This document shows positions 26,889 to 36,380 of a stretch of DNA of 64,000 bases, piece after piece. Below the pieces are notes generated by a model. That model made no database searches and had not been told where the DNA came from. It saw only the letters and a list, made by a program, of their open reading frames with translations. Position numbers and translations under genes: made by a program. The stretch's first letter is position 1. The number at the start of each line of letters is the position of its first letter. The stretch comes from Planctomycetota bacterium (GTDB lineage Bacteria > Planctomycetota > Planctomycetia > Pirellulales > Pirellulaceae): contig JAJDEH010000444.1 of NCBI GenBank assembly GCA_029259935.1, forward strand, positions 1 to 64,000, read 5' to 3'.

Positions 26889-29312
26889 ATGCAAAACCAG
26901 CATCGTAAGATCGCATCTCGCTTGACGGGTCTCGTGGCATTGTTATTTTCCACGACGGCCCAAGCTCAAGTGCCGCCCGAACTAGGCTACGTCTATCCGC
27001 CCGTGGTGAAGGCGGGTACGACGACCGACGTGCAGCTTGGCGGATACGACTTCACCAGCGACATGCAGTTTTTCGTGCATGACCCACGCGTGAAGCTGAC
27101 GCCGTCGGGCGAACTCGGAGATTTCCTGATGACCGAACCGCCTTTTTGGTTCGGTCCCAAGAGTCACGACACCGCGTTACCCATTCCTCGCGAAATCTCG
27201 GCACGAATCGAAGTTCCGCCGGACATGCCCGCTGGTCTGGTGAAGTGGCAAGTGGCCAATGCCAACGGAAGTTCCGCCACGGGTGTGTTTTACATTAGCC
27301 ATCTTGCTGAGGTACTCGAACAGCGCCGGGGCGAGCAACCGCAGGTCCTTCCCACGACTCCGATTGCCGTCAGCGGGCGGTTGGCGAAGATCGCGGAAGT
27401 GGACCGCTATGAATTTACCGCCCAGCGAGACGGCCTCATCACTTTGGATCTGATGGCGCGGCGGCTGGGCGCTAAGTTTCATGGCGCAGTGAAAGTTCAC
27501 GACGCCAAAAGCCGGCTTGTCGCCGATGTCGCGGATACCGCCGGCTCGGACATACAGGCTACTTTTGTCGCGCGAGGCAACGAGTCTTACACCGCATCCG
27601 TCTACGATGTCGACTTTCGCGGTAATCCGGCGTTCGTTTACCGGCTGGCTTTCCAGGCGGGACCGCGCGTTGTCGCGACGCTGCCCGCCATGGTCCAAAA
27701 AGGCCGTCAACAAGTGGCCTTCATTGGTTCAGGGCTCACGCAACCCGGCGGCACGTTGGAATCAATAACCGCCACCGTCGACGTACCCGATCATGCGACG
27801 GACCACGTCATCCATTCGTTGAAAACGGCGCTCGGCGAGGCGTCGATCAAGATTGGGCTAAGCGAACTCGACGAACAGATTGAGCAAGCCGCGCCGATGA
27901 TCGAAGGCTCCGCGGGCAAATCGGCTCGCAAGCTGCTTGCACCCGGAGCGGTCACTGGCACCCTGTCCGAGCCATCCGAGTCCGATCGCTACACGTTCGA
28001 TGCCGCCAAGGGTGAGGTGTGGAAGATCGCGATCGACGCGCGAGCTTTCGGGTCGCCGCTTGACGTTGCGCTGGACATCGAAGATGCCACTGGAAAAATA
28101 CTGACCACCAACGACGATCTGCCCGATTCGGTGGACGCGGCGCTCGATTTCACCGCGCCCGCCGACGGAGCGTTCACCTGTGTTGTTCGAGACGTCGCGG
28201 GCCAAAGCGGATCGTTGGCCGCGATCTATCGCCTTTCGCTTGAGCGGCGGCAGCCTGGCTTTTCCCTAACTACCGACCAGCGCGTCACCGTGCCCATCGG
28301 CGGCAAGGCCGTGTTGACGGTCAAGGTAGCGCGGCATGCCGGCTTCAAGGACGAAATCCGCCTGCGGCTCGAAGGCCTACCAAAGAACCTCACCGCGCCA
28401 ACAGAACTCATAGTCCCGGCAGGCAAAAACGTTCTGAAGATCTCATTGGAAGCTGGCGAACAGGCCGCCGCGCACGCCACGATGATCCAGGTCGTGGGGA
28501 CCGCGAAAATTGGCGAGCAGACGTTCGAGCGAAAAGCGACAGCCGTTTCCGGCGGAAACCTGTGCCCGCGCAGTCCGGCCGAAAATCAAATCGGCGACAT
28601 CTTGCTGACCACCACGATCAAACCGCCCGTGAAATTGCAACTCGTCGATCGCCGCCGCCAGCGGGCGGTCCATCGCGGCACGACCTATCCGGCGCCCTTC
28701 ATGATCAGTCGGGATGAAGGTTTTCTGGGTGAAGTTCGCCTACAGATGGCGGCTAAGCAAAGCCGTCACCGAATGGGAATTCGCGGTCCGGTGTTGGTCG
28801 TCCCGCCCGAAGCGGATCGGACGCTCTACCCCTGCTTCATGCCTGAGTGGCTGGAGACCGACCGCACGTCGCGCATGACGGTTATGGGTGTAACCGAGGT
28901 GGCTGATGCACAAGGTCACAAACGCCAAGTTACGTTTCCCGCGGACTATCGAGTGACCATGATCTTGGAAGGCGCGTTGTTGAAACTCGCCCATCAAGCG
29001 GACGAGCTTACGGTTGGACCCGGCCAATCCTTTGATGTCCCGCTGCAAATCTCTCGTTCGCGCAAGTTCGCGCGGCCCGTCGATATTGAGTTGGTCGTGC
29101 CTCGCGACCTGGCCGGGTTGCTCAAGGCCGACTCGCTGCGCGTGCCAGCCGACCAGAACACGGCCGTCGTTACTATTCAGACAGCCGACGATAGCGCACT
29201 CGTTGGCGATTGGGAATTCAAGATCAAGGCAACCGGCATGCAAGAAGAAAAGTGGCCCGTTGTTTCAGAGATCAACGTACCCGTGCGATTTGTCCAAGGC
29301 CTTGGAGAGTAG
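26889..29312 (+). CDS. Secreted PPC-domain (pre-peptidase C-terminal) protein
   Basis: The 807-residue protein has a signal peptide (LVALLFSTTAQAQ) followed by a beta-rich region starting VPPELGYVYPPVVKAGTTT. Several jelly-roll PPC-like segments are visible, for example KIAEVDRYEFTAQRDGLITL with a DSSDRY-type acidic start and SEPSESDRYTFDAAKGEVWK. No protease domain is attached. It is the third member of the DUF1549/DUF1501/PPC set, the usual planctomycete order. The stop codon TAG is in the stem of a hairpin shared with the convergent gene. A surface or cell-wall binding role is inferred. Confidence 0.85.
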   Translation: MQNQHRKIASRLTGLVALLFSTTAQAQVPPELGYVYPPVVKAGTTTDVQLGGYDFTSDMQFFVHDPRVKLTPSGELGDFLMTEPPFWFGPKSHDTALPIPREISARIEVPPDMPAGLVKWQVANANGSSATGVFYISHLAEVLEQRRGEQPQVLPTTPIAVSGRLAKIAEVDRYEFTAQRDGLITLDLMARRLGAKFHGAVKVHDAKSRLVADVADTAGSDIQATFVARGNESYTASVYDVDFRGNPAFVYRLAFQAGPRVVATLPAMVQKGRQQVAFIGSGLTQPGGTLESITATVDVPDHATDHVIHSLKTALGEASIKIGLSELDEQIEQAAPMIEGSAGKSARKLLAPGAVTGTLSEPSESDRYTFDAAKGEVWKIAIDARAFGSPLDVALDIEDATGKILTTNDDLPDSVDAALDFTAPADGAFTCVVRDVAGQSGSLAAIYRLSLERRQPGFSLTTDQRVTVPIGGKAVLTVKVARHAGFKDEIRLRLEGLPKNLTAPTELIVPAGKNVLKISLEAGEQAAAHATMIQVVGTAKIGEQTFERKATAVSGGNLCPRSPAENQIGDILLTTTIKPPVKLQLVDRRRQRAVHRGTTYPAPFMISRDEGFLGEVRLQMAAKQSRHRMGIRGPVLVVPPEADRTLYPCFMPEWLETDRTSRMTVMGVTEVADAQGHKRQVTFPADYRVTMILEGALLKLAHQADELTVGPGQSFDVPLQISRSRKFARPVDIELVVPRDLAGLLKADSLRVPADQNTAVVTIQTADDSALVGDWEFKIKATGMQEEKWPVVSEINVPVRFVQGLGE

Positions 29313-29340
29313 CCGCCACTCACGGAGCGAAAGGCGGCTA
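29310..29340. terminator. Bidirectional hairpin spanning both stop codons of convergent genes
   Basis: TAGCCGCC (29310-29317) pairs with GGCGGCTA (29333-29340) around a 15-base loop. The TAG at the left arm is the stop of the PPC gene and the TAG on the minus strand at the right arm is the stop of the ethanolamine ammonia-lyase fusion. There is no U-tract, so termination efficiency is uncertain. Confidence 0.6.
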
Positions 29341-31641
29341 ACCCAGCGAATGAAGCACTCGCAACGTCGCGTCCGCCCCATCCGTCGGCGCTAGCGCGGT
29401 CGTCGCGACGCCGGACACCACCTTGGTAATATTGTGGTCCACTTTTCCTTCTTGCCCCCACGCCGAACCGGTCGGCGCGGTGATATAGATCGAGAAGGTG
29501 TGATGCCCCGTGCCAGGGCGTTCTCCAATGATGTGAAGAATCGCGCGATGGCCGTCTAAGTTGGCGAACAATGTCTCGCCAATGCGATAGCCGGCGCGCA
29601 CTCGGCCGGAAGAAACCACTAGATTCTCTGGAGCGGGCCGATAGCCGTCGCGATCCAACCCCCGTCGTACTCGTTCTAGAAACGGTGCGAGATGTCCTTC
29701 GTCCATGATCGCCGAGGCATTCAGCCCGTCCGATATCACGAATTGGACGTCGAATTTCTCGGCGCGTCGCGAACGAATTTCCAACAGCTTGCGGCGCGAA
29801 GCTTCGTCGAGTTGTTCGCCCGATGCTGGATGCAGAATGTAGTCCGCCCGATCGCTGGACCGTGTCCGCAATTGAACCACGTCGGGAACCGTGGTCACGA
29901 ACTCCGGATTGAGTTCCGTCCAAATGCTCTTCTTGGCGTCATCATAGATATGGCGAACGTCCTTCTTCAGCTTTGGTTCCAAGTCCCAAGGTCGCTTCCC
30001 GTATCCTTCGGCGACGAACACACCTCGTCCGCGGACTTCGTTTAGTTGCTGGCGACCTTCGTCAAGGATCGCTTCATCGCTTCGCGGGTCGCCCTTGGCG
30101 CGGCGATACTTCAGGTACACCCACCGCGGATCGCCAAAGTGTTCGGTCGGCCGACCGTCATTGCCGATCACGCCCAACGTTTGGAAAAAGCTCCACATTC
30201 GGTCGTTCACTTTGAAGCCGAACTTTTCGCGCAGGCGGACATGGTCTTGAAAGCCGGTCGTCAAATAGCCCAACATGGGATCGATTTTCGTGGGCAGCGC
30301 CATGAGGTAAGCCGGATTGGCCGGCATGATTTGATCGAGGCACCAGTCGAGATCGTCTAGTGAGATATCCATGTGCAGCGTCGAACACACGTCGAGCCCC
30401 AAGCACAGGCCGTGCAGCTTGCCCATGACGATGTCTTCCAGGCAGCAGCGGACGAGTTGCTGGCGCGTTCGGAAAACCTCCGGGCCAATAAAGCCAGCCA
30501 CATCGTTCAAGTGAACCCACGGGCGGAAGCTGCTTCCCGCGCGATCTTGAGCCGACGCCACTCGCTGGGTCAGTGCGCGAGCAAACCCGTATTTGCGCGA
30601 CTCGTGCAACACCATGTCGAAGCCGTGGCTATGGCCGTTGGTAAAGTCGGCACCCTGCCCCGTTTCAAAGTAGAAGCCGTATTTGCCGGTCCGCTCGGCG
30701 GCATATCCGAGCATCTTCTGGGAACTGATGTCAAAGGTGTCATTGGCCGCGTCGCATCCGGCCAGGCTTTGAAACCACAAGGCCGTGCTGCCCGCGTGCG
30801 TTTGTTCCACCTTGGCCTGGACATCGACATGCGACAGCACGCAGTGTGGCATCAGATCTTCGATGCCAAAGGTAATCAACACGTCTTGCAACGCGCGTTC
30901 GACCGCCGCCACCGAGTCCACTTCGCTAGAAACAGGATTCGTGCCCAGCAATACGTCGCCGACCGCATAAGACCAACCGTCGAAGACTTGCCAACGAATA
31001 TCGTCGACGTTGTCGGTCGGCGAGTTGGGTTGAAGCCTTGCGCCCAGATAGCCCTGGGCCCCGATTTGACTGCCCGGCAGCGAGTTAAACAGCTTGGCTC
31101 CAACAGCGATGAGTTCTTCGTTACTCATCAGCTTCACGATGCAGCCGATGACATCGCTGGACAGTCCGGGCATCGCTGACTTGATGGTCGCTTCGTCTTG
31201 ATCGAGCAGAAACTGCTTCAACTCGCCGAACGACATGCCGGCGGTCTTGGCCGCCGCCTGCCCGTCCACGCTTTGCGCCAGTACGCCGAATAGCTGATCT
31301 TCGAGAACAGGATGGGCATCCACATCGCCGACGCGGGTATTCGCCAACAACCGACGAGCTTGGTTGCGAGAAGCTGCGTCGTCGGCCGCGACGCCCACGG
31401 TTTCATCGCCCTCTTTGAATTCGTTGGCCGCTCCCAGAATCTGCTTTTGCAGTTTCAGATCGAAGGCCCCTTGGACGCGACGGATGTAACCAAAAATATC
31501 TTCGGTCGCTTTGGCATCGCGAAGGTTCACTCGGGCCGGTGCCAGAGCGGCTCGCACCAAACTCCCGCTGTCGAGCGGACTCAAGCCCATCCCCGCAACG
31601 CCGCCGGCCAAGGCGCCTAGAAATTCACGTCTTCGGATCAT
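29338..31641 (-). CDS. eutBC: Ethanolamine ammonia-lyase, EutB-EutC fusion with Tat signal
   Basis: The 767-residue protein joins both subunits of the B12-dependent lyase that converts ethanolamine to acetaldehyde and ammonia. It starts MIRRREFLGALAGG, a twin-arginine leader. The EutB part covers about 40-490: the substrate-site segment GARLQPNSPTD supplies Arg202 and Gln204 (Arg160 and Gln162 in the E. coli numbering), GTNP supplies Asn235, and WVHLNDVAGFIGPEVF and LGLDVCSTLHMD match further active-site strands. The EutC part covers about 540-767, with FVISDGLNASAI and VRAGYRIGETLF and the cobalamin-site GERPGTGHHTFSIYI. An AAGGAG site lies at 31652-31657. No eutA, eutD or shell genes are near. 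Export of a B12 enzyme is unusual. Confidence 0.9.
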   Translation of the reverse strand: MIRRREFLGALAGGVAGMGLSPLDSGSLVRAALAPARVNLRDAKATEDIFGYIRRVQGAFDLKLQKQILGAANEFKEGDETVGVAADDAASRNQARRLLANTRVGDVDAHPVLEDQLFGVLAQSVDGQAAAKTAGMSFGELKQFLLDQDEATIKSAMPGLSSDVIGCIVKLMSNEELIAVGAKLFNSLPGSQIGAQGYLGARLQPNSPTDNVDDIRWQVFDGWSYAVGDVLLGTNPVSSEVDSVAAVERALQDVLITFGIEDLMPHCVLSHVDVQAKVEQTHAGSTALWFQSLAGCDAANDTFDISSQKMLGYAAERTGKYGFYFETGQGADFTNGHSHGFDMVLHESRKYGFARALTQRVASAQDRAGSSFRPWVHLNDVAGFIGPEVFRTRQQLVRCCLEDIVMGKLHGLCLGLDVCSTLHMDISLDDLDWCLDQIMPANPAYLMALPTKIDPMLGYLTTGFQDHVRLREKFGFKVNDRMWSFFQTLGVIGNDGRPTEHFGDPRWVYLKYRRAKGDPRSDEAILDEGRQQLNEVRGRGVFVAEGYGKRPWDLEPKLKKDVRHIYDDAKKSIWTELNPEFVTTVPDVVQLRTRSSDRADYILHPASGEQLDEASRRKLLEIRSRRAEKFDVQFVISDGLNASAIMDEGHLAPFLERVRRGLDRDGYRPAPENLVVSSGRVRAGYRIGETLFANLDGHRAILHIIGERPGTGHHTFSIYITAPTGSAWGQEGKVDHNITKVVSGVATTALAPTDGADATLRVLHSLG

Positions 31642-31898
31642 CGAGCCGGCTCTCCTTGCAAAGGAGGGAGGGTTGCTGCTCCCCCTTTTTGCTGGGGCGA
31701 GCTAGAGCGGGTCAAGAATGCTTACACCTAAAAGCACCATTGAATATCTCTAGCCTCTCACAGCCATTGCCGAAGTTCAACATTGAAAGTCGGGAATTCC
31801 CCGGAACGCAGGTTACAAGGCGGCATATCCGCCTGCAAATCCAACGTCCGAAAGTCGACATTCGAAACAACGGCCCGCTTCGATGCACTGGAGTCACG

Positions 31899-32147
31899 TC
31901 AAGCTTTGAGAATTCGCGGCCCTGTTAGTTCTTCCGTGGTCTCATCGCCGCGCAACCGTGACATCACTTCGGCGGGGTTGGAAATGAAGTTCTTCCCGTC
32001 CTCGCGATCGCGGCGCTGCATTTCGTCCAGAATCACGCCATGCCAGGTCGAGTCACGATGCTCGTTCGAGACATAGTTCTCTCGCGCCCAAGTCCTCAGA
32101 CGCAACTCTTCGATGATATCGAGGTCACTCCATTTGTTCTTTGGCAT
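31899..32147 (-). CDS. Small conserved-looking hypothetical protein
   Basis: The 82-residue protein (starting MPKNKWSDLDIIEELRLR) is charged, without signal peptide or membrane span, and has a mid segment WARENYVSNEHRDSTWHGV and an acidic-basic tail. An AGGA site precedes the ATG by eight bases. I recall similar short planctomycete proteins with this N-terminal pattern but no function. It stands alone; its codon use is like that of neighbours. Confidence 0.65.
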   Translation of the reverse strand: MPKNKWSDLDIIEELRLRTWARENYVSNEHRDSTWHGVILDEMQRRDREDGKNFISNPAEVMSRLRGDETTEELTGPRILKA

Positions 32148-32609
32148 GAATCCATCCTGCTAAGTGAGTTTGGTTTGAAAAGCGAGACCCTTCACGATTG
32201 ATATCGACGCGGTCCGCCTCGGCTGGTTCGTCATTCACCCGACCAATGGGGTGTGACGAAAATGCCAAAAGCGCAGCTCGAATAAATGGTCGAACCCGAA
32301 TCACGAACGTGACGGGAACCGCCGTTTACGCTGGGGATGGGGTTACTACGCAGAGACGCCGCCCGCGGATCGCCCGGGATTTCGGGTTTCGATTGCCAGC
32401 AAAGGTTAGCTCTTCGCTATCAGCCATTTAACAGCACGAACCGGCAAAGTTAACGAGTATGGCGTTCGGCTTCTTCAGGCAGCGGGTCTCAAGGTACCGG
32501 CGAGTCAACGCTCGCCGCGTTCAAACACGCGTTGTATCATGAATTACGGCCCAAGCATTCCTAGGGATAATCACGACCATCTTCTGCCTCGCTCACGTGG
32601 AGCTTTCAC
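32148..32609. other. Intergenic stretch with nothing recognisable
   Basis: No supported frame, hairpin of note or repeat was seen. A GGAG site stands just upstream of the ATG at 32610, and the rest presumably carries the promoters for two divergent genes. Confidence 0.5.
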
Positions 32610-33308
32610 ATGAATCGAATTCATCTTGTCGCCTGTTCGCTGCTTGTATCGCTACTAATCTGGACGCCACTTCGCGGCGAAGAGCCAAGCGTTCGTCCCG
32701 GGATCAACGAAAAATTCCTCAGCGGCGATTTGGACGTCCGCGAATGGCTAGGCCGCTTTGAAGTGGAGAGCCGTGAGGTGTTTGCCGCTCGGAACGAAGT
32801 GGTCAAAGCCGTCGGCCTTGCGGAAGGAGCACGCATCGCGGATATCGGCGCGGGGACCGGTTTTTTCTCGCGCATGTTTTCCGCCAAGGTCGGAGCGGAA
32901 GGCTGGGTCTTTGCGGTCGACATTTCCCCACGGCTGATCGAACACATCAACACGCGGGCCCAAGCCGACCGGCTAAACAACATCACCGCCGTGCTCTGCC
33001 CGCAAGATTCGATTTCACTGCCGCCAGGATCAGTCGACGTCGCCTTCATTTGCGACACCTATCATCACTTCGAATTTCCGAAGTCGACGCTGGCTTCGAT
33101 CCATCGCGCGCTGCGTCCCGGCGGCAAGTTGGTGCTGATCGACTTCGAGCGGATTCCGGGCAAGTCGCGAGAATGGCTGCTGAACCATGTCCGCGCCGGG
33201 AAAAAGGAATTTCGCGGCGAAGTCGAATCCGCCAACTTTGAATTCGTCAAGGAAGCCTCGATCGAGGGCTTCAAAGAGAACTACTGTTTGATCTTTCGTC
33301 GCAAGTAG
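32610..33308 (+). CDS. Exported class I SAM-dependent methyltransferase
   Basis: The 232-residue protein has a signal peptide (LVACSLLVSLLIWTPLRGEE) before a Rossmann methyltransferase domain. Motif I reads IADIGAGTGFFS, motif II WVFAVDISPRLIE, motif IV VDVAFICDTYHHF, and the post-motif strand LRPGGKLVLIDFERIPGK is typical of type 11 enzymes. Cytoplasmic relatives lack the leader, so the domain should be outside the cytoplasm, where SAM is not expected. This could be a true extracytoplasmic enzyme, a lipoprotein-like or membrane-tethered form, or a non-catalytic use of the fold; motif I is intact, so I cannot decide. Confidence 0.88.
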   Translation: MNRIHLVACSLLVSLLIWTPLRGEEPSVRPGINEKFLSGDLDVREWLGRFEVESREVFAARNEVVKAVGLAEGARIADIGAGTGFFSRMFSAKVGAEGWVFAVDISPRLIEHINTRAQADRLNNITAVLCPQDSISLPPGSVDVAFICDTYHHFEFPKSTLASIHRALRPGGKLVLIDFERIPGKSREWLLNHVRAGKKEFRGEVESANFEFVKEASIEGFKENYCLIFRRK

Positions 33309-33311
33309 GCG

Positions 33312-35141
33312 TCATTTCATGCCGCGAATGTTGTAGCAAGTCAAGGCGCCCAGATCGCGGATATAAAGCCGGCCGTTGGCAATGACGGGGTGAGGCCACA
33401 ACGCGCGTTTGCTCTTGGCCACTTTGAAGCGGCCTTTCTCGACGTACTTTTCCGGATTCGCTTCCACCAGGCCGATTTCATTCCGCTCGCCCACGCAGTA
33501 AAGGTGCCCGTCGGCATAGCTCAGCGATCCCTTGCCCACGCTACGCGACTGCCAGGCGATCTCGCCGGTCAGATAATTCATGCAGACCAAGCCGCTGCCG
33601 AACCCGTAAATATAATCACCGACCTTGACCGCGCCGCCGTGTTGCACGGCCATCTTCTTTTCAAAGTAAACTTCCTCGGCTTGCGGCGCGTCGCCCCCGC
33701 CCGAGATGTGGACCAGCCCGGCACCCTTGCCATAGGAACTTGTGGCCAGCACGTGGTCGTTGTCGATTACGGGCGTACAGACGTTGGCCGTTCCGTTGTT
33801 CGCGCCGCTGTACTTCCACAAGAACTTGCCGCCCTCCAAAGTAACGCCGAACACGCTTTCCCGCGCGAACTGCACGATTTGCTCGGTGCCCGCCAAACGC
33901 GCCAACATGGGTGACGAATAATGCGCGCCTTCGGTGACTTCGGTGGATCGCCACACGACTTCGCCCGACTTTTTATTCAAGGCGGCCATCGTGCCTTGGC
34001 GGCCGCCCGGAGTCACCACGATCAGATCGCCCACGATCAGCGGCGACTCGGAATAGCCCCAACCGGGCCGCCCGCCGCCCAGGTCCGCAGCCAAGTTCAC
34101 ATGCCAAATCGTCTTTCCAGTCGCCACGTCCAGGCAGGTTAGATCGCCGTTGCCCCCTTCGGCATACACTCGATCACCATCCACGGTCGGCGTTCCCCGC
34201 GGGCCATCGCCGAACGAGTTGCGGTAGCCGCCGTAATGACGGTTCAGGTCGGCAATCGCCAGCTTGCCGTCGCGGCCCGGAAGCACGTTCTGAAAGTAAT
34301 GGATCAGTTCCGGCAATCGAATCTTGCCGTCGCGGCCCTTCATTTGGTCGCTGAAAAACTTCTTGAGCTCCTCGGCCGTCAACTGCATATCGGCTCGGTC
34401 CTCGCCTTGCGCCCGCTTGTCGATGTTGGAAAAGAAAGCACCGACCAGGGTGTCGCGGACTTCCTCGCGCGACAACTGCCCGTCCTTGTCGGCATCCAAC
34501 TTGAGAGCTTGCTCGGTTCGTTCGCCGGCCAACGTCGCGGGGTCGGCCATCTTGTCGGCGGTATCAACCTGGCGAAAGTAATCGGACTGCAGTTGCCGGG
34601 GCACTTCCGCGAATCCGAGCCAGCCGTTGCCGTCCTGATCTTGATGGGCGATGAACGCGGCGGCCCGCGCGGCGGCGATTTTTTCCGCGTCGCCTTCGGT
34701 GGCCGCGTCCGCAAGGATGTAGAAGCGGCCGATGCCCGCAATCGATTCAAATTCATCGACCACGCCGTCTTGGTTCTTGTCCATGACTTCAAATCGTTCG
34801 GCCACCTTGGCCGCCAGTGCCTTGGCCACCGGTTCGGGCTGAACGGCCCACAACAGCGATCCGTCCTTTTCGCTGAAACAGAGGATATGTTCGACGCCAT
34901 CCAAGTCCCCCTGCGTGAAGACTCGATCGTTGGCGACGGCCAGCGACGAATAACCCACCCCCGCGTTATCGATTTTCCAGGCAAGGGGTGGTCCCTCTTC
35001 CGTCCACTTTTTCAGCAATCCGGTTTCGGGCGAAATGCCATCTCTATTGGGTCCGCGCCATTGGGGCCAATCAGCGCCCCAAGAAGAATTGGCGGTCATC
35101 ATGGCCAGCAACAGAGCGAATTGAACCAATGGTTGTTTCAC
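33312..35141 (-). CDS. Secreted PQQ-like beta-propeller protein with EF-hand insertion
   Basis: The 609-residue protein has a signal peptide (QFALLLAMMTANSSWGAD) and opens as a PQQ-like propeller (WPQWRGPNRDGIS, typical of planctomycetes). After the first blades an EF-hand region is inserted: calcium-binding loops are at 121-132 (DKNQDGVVDEFE), 168-179 (DQDGNGWLGFAE) and 216-227 (DADKDGQLSREE), with a weaker fourth motif near 275. The propeller then resumes (GTPTVDGDRVYAEGGNGDL) to the end. Calcium-dependent folding or ligand binding is inferred. It is convergent with the methyltransferase gene, three bases away. Enzyme function is not indicated; propellers of this kind are often scaffolds. 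Confidence 0.92.
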   Translation of the reverse strand: MKQPLVQFALLLAMMTANSSWGADWPQWRGPNRDGISPETGLLKKWTEEGPPLAWKIDNAGVGYSSLAVANDRVFTQGDLDGVEHILCFSEKDGSLLWAVQPEPVAKALAAKVAERFEVMDKNQDGVVDEFESIAGIGRFYILADAATEGDAEKIAAARAAAFIAHQDQDGNGWLGFAEVPRQLQSDYFRQVDTADKMADPATLAGERTEQALKLDADKDGQLSREEVRDTLVGAFFSNIDKRAQGEDRADMQLTAEELKKFFSDQMKGRDGKIRLPELIHYFQNVLPGRDGKLAIADLNRHYGGYRNSFGDGPRGTPTVDGDRVYAEGGNGDLTCLDVATGKTIWHVNLAADLGGGRPGWGYSESPLIVGDLIVVTPGGRQGTMAALNKKSGEVVWRSTEVTEGAHYSSPMLARLAGTEQIVQFARESVFGVTLEGGKFLWKYSGANNGTANVCTPVIDNDHVLATSSYGKGAGLVHISGGGDAPQAEEVYFEKKMAVQHGGAVKVGDYIYGFGSGLVCMNYLTGEIAWQSRSVGKGSLSYADGHLYCVGERNEIGLVEANPEKYVEKGRFKVAKSKRALWPHPVIANGRLYIRDLGALTCYNIRGMK

Positions 35142-35423
35142 GGCAAGGGATCTCCGTTTGAAGGTTTATGTTCGCGGGCGCGAAGTGGCGGGATTCAACG
35201 GTCGTCTTAGGAAGGGGCGTCAGCGAGGGAGGCGTTCATGTTGCGACCTATCGTAGTCAGTTTCCCGCCGAGCGTCCATGAAATCCGTGGATCACTTCCG
35301 CTGAGCGTGACTTTTGCAAGGTCCGCACTCATCAGTTGATATTGCCGCGACTGCGCCGTTTTGCTAAACCGCCACCATATTCCTTGATAGCACGCCAGCG
35401 CCAACTCCCCGCTTTGCCGCACG

Positions 35424-36368
35424 ATGCCTGTTAACACTCCGGTTGTCTTTGTCGTCTTCAATCGCCCCGACGTTACAGCACGCGTCTTCGATCGGCTTGC
35501 GCAAGCCAAACCGCGAACGTTGCTGGTGGTCGGCGATGGTCCTCGGCCGGATCGCGCGGGCGAAGAACAATTGGTGGACCAAACGCGTTCGATCATCGAT
35601 CGAGTCGATTGGCCTTGCGATCTGCGCACTGATTTTTCCGAGACGAACTTGGGCTGCAAGCGGCGCGTGTTCACCGGCTTGTCTTGGGTTTTCGAGAACT
35701 ACGAACAAGCGATCATCTTGGAAGACGACTGCCTGCCCGACCTGTCGTTCTTTACTTTTTGCGACGCGCTATTGGACCGCTTTGCCGACGACGATCGGGT
35801 TTCCGGCATCAGCGGCAACAACTTTCAATTCGGCCAATCGGTGACACCGTACAGCTATTACTTTTCCAAGTACGCTCATTGTTGGGGTTGGGCAACTTGG
35901 CGGCGTACGTGGTCGCAGTTCGATTTGGAAATGGAAGGCTGGCCCGAATTTCGCGATCGCGGCGGGCTGCAATCGGTCGCCGACAGTTCGAGAGAAGAAG
36001 CCTATTGGCGATGGGTCTTCGACGCCCAGTTCGAGGGCCGCATCAAGAGCTGGGGTTATCCCTGGCAATTCACTCGTTGGACGCAAAGCGGTCTGACGAT
36101 TCTGCCGGACGTGAATCTAGTCAGCAATCTCGGCTTTGGCGCGGACGCGACACATACCAAGTTCACCGAGAGCCGGCTCGCGAATCTGCCCACCGATTCG
36201 TTGAGTACGTTGGAACATCCCCAATTCATCGTGCGGAACAAGGCAGCCGATCAGCAGACCTTCGCCTCGGTCTACGGCTGGAAGAGGCCGTTTTATCAGA
36301 AATGGGCACGCAGCCTTCGCAAGCGATTCGGTGCGACGAGCCCCGCGCGGCGATCGTCCGCGGCGTAG
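35424..36368 (+). CDS. Glycosyltransferase, GT-A fold (HlpA-like)
   Basis: The 314-residue protein begins TPVVFVVFNRPDVTARVFDRL, the usual start of the small GT-A family found beside polysaccharide genes and often called hemolytic protein HlpA-like. The metal-binding motif appears as ILEDDCLP (DxD-type), and later segments are KYAHCWGWATWRRTW and FTRWTQSGLTILPDVNLVSN. No membrane span. It heads the sugar gene cluster on the plus strand and is convergent with the FkbM methyltransferase, 12 bases away. Donor and acceptor are unknown. Confidence 0.88.
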   Translation: MPVNTPVVFVVFNRPDVTARVFDRLAQAKPRTLLVVGDGPRPDRAGEEQLVDQTRSIIDRVDWPCDLRTDFSETNLGCKRRVFTGLSWVFENYEQAIILEDDCLPDLSFFTFCDALLDRFADDDRVSGISGNNFQFGQSVTPYSYYFSKYAHCWGWATWRRTWSQFDLEMEGWPEFRDRGGLQSVADSSREEAYWRWVFDAQFEGRIKSWGYPWQFTRWTQSGLTILPDVNLVSNLGFGADATHTKFTESRLANLPTDSLSTLEHPQFIVRNKAADQQTFASVYGWKRPFYQKWARSLRKRFGATSPARRSSAA

Positions 36369-36380
36369 GGGGTCGGTTGT

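Noticed and set aside
35207..35674. Minus-strand open frame of 155 codons
   Set aside because: It overlaps the start of the well-supported glycosyltransferase gene and shows no domain.
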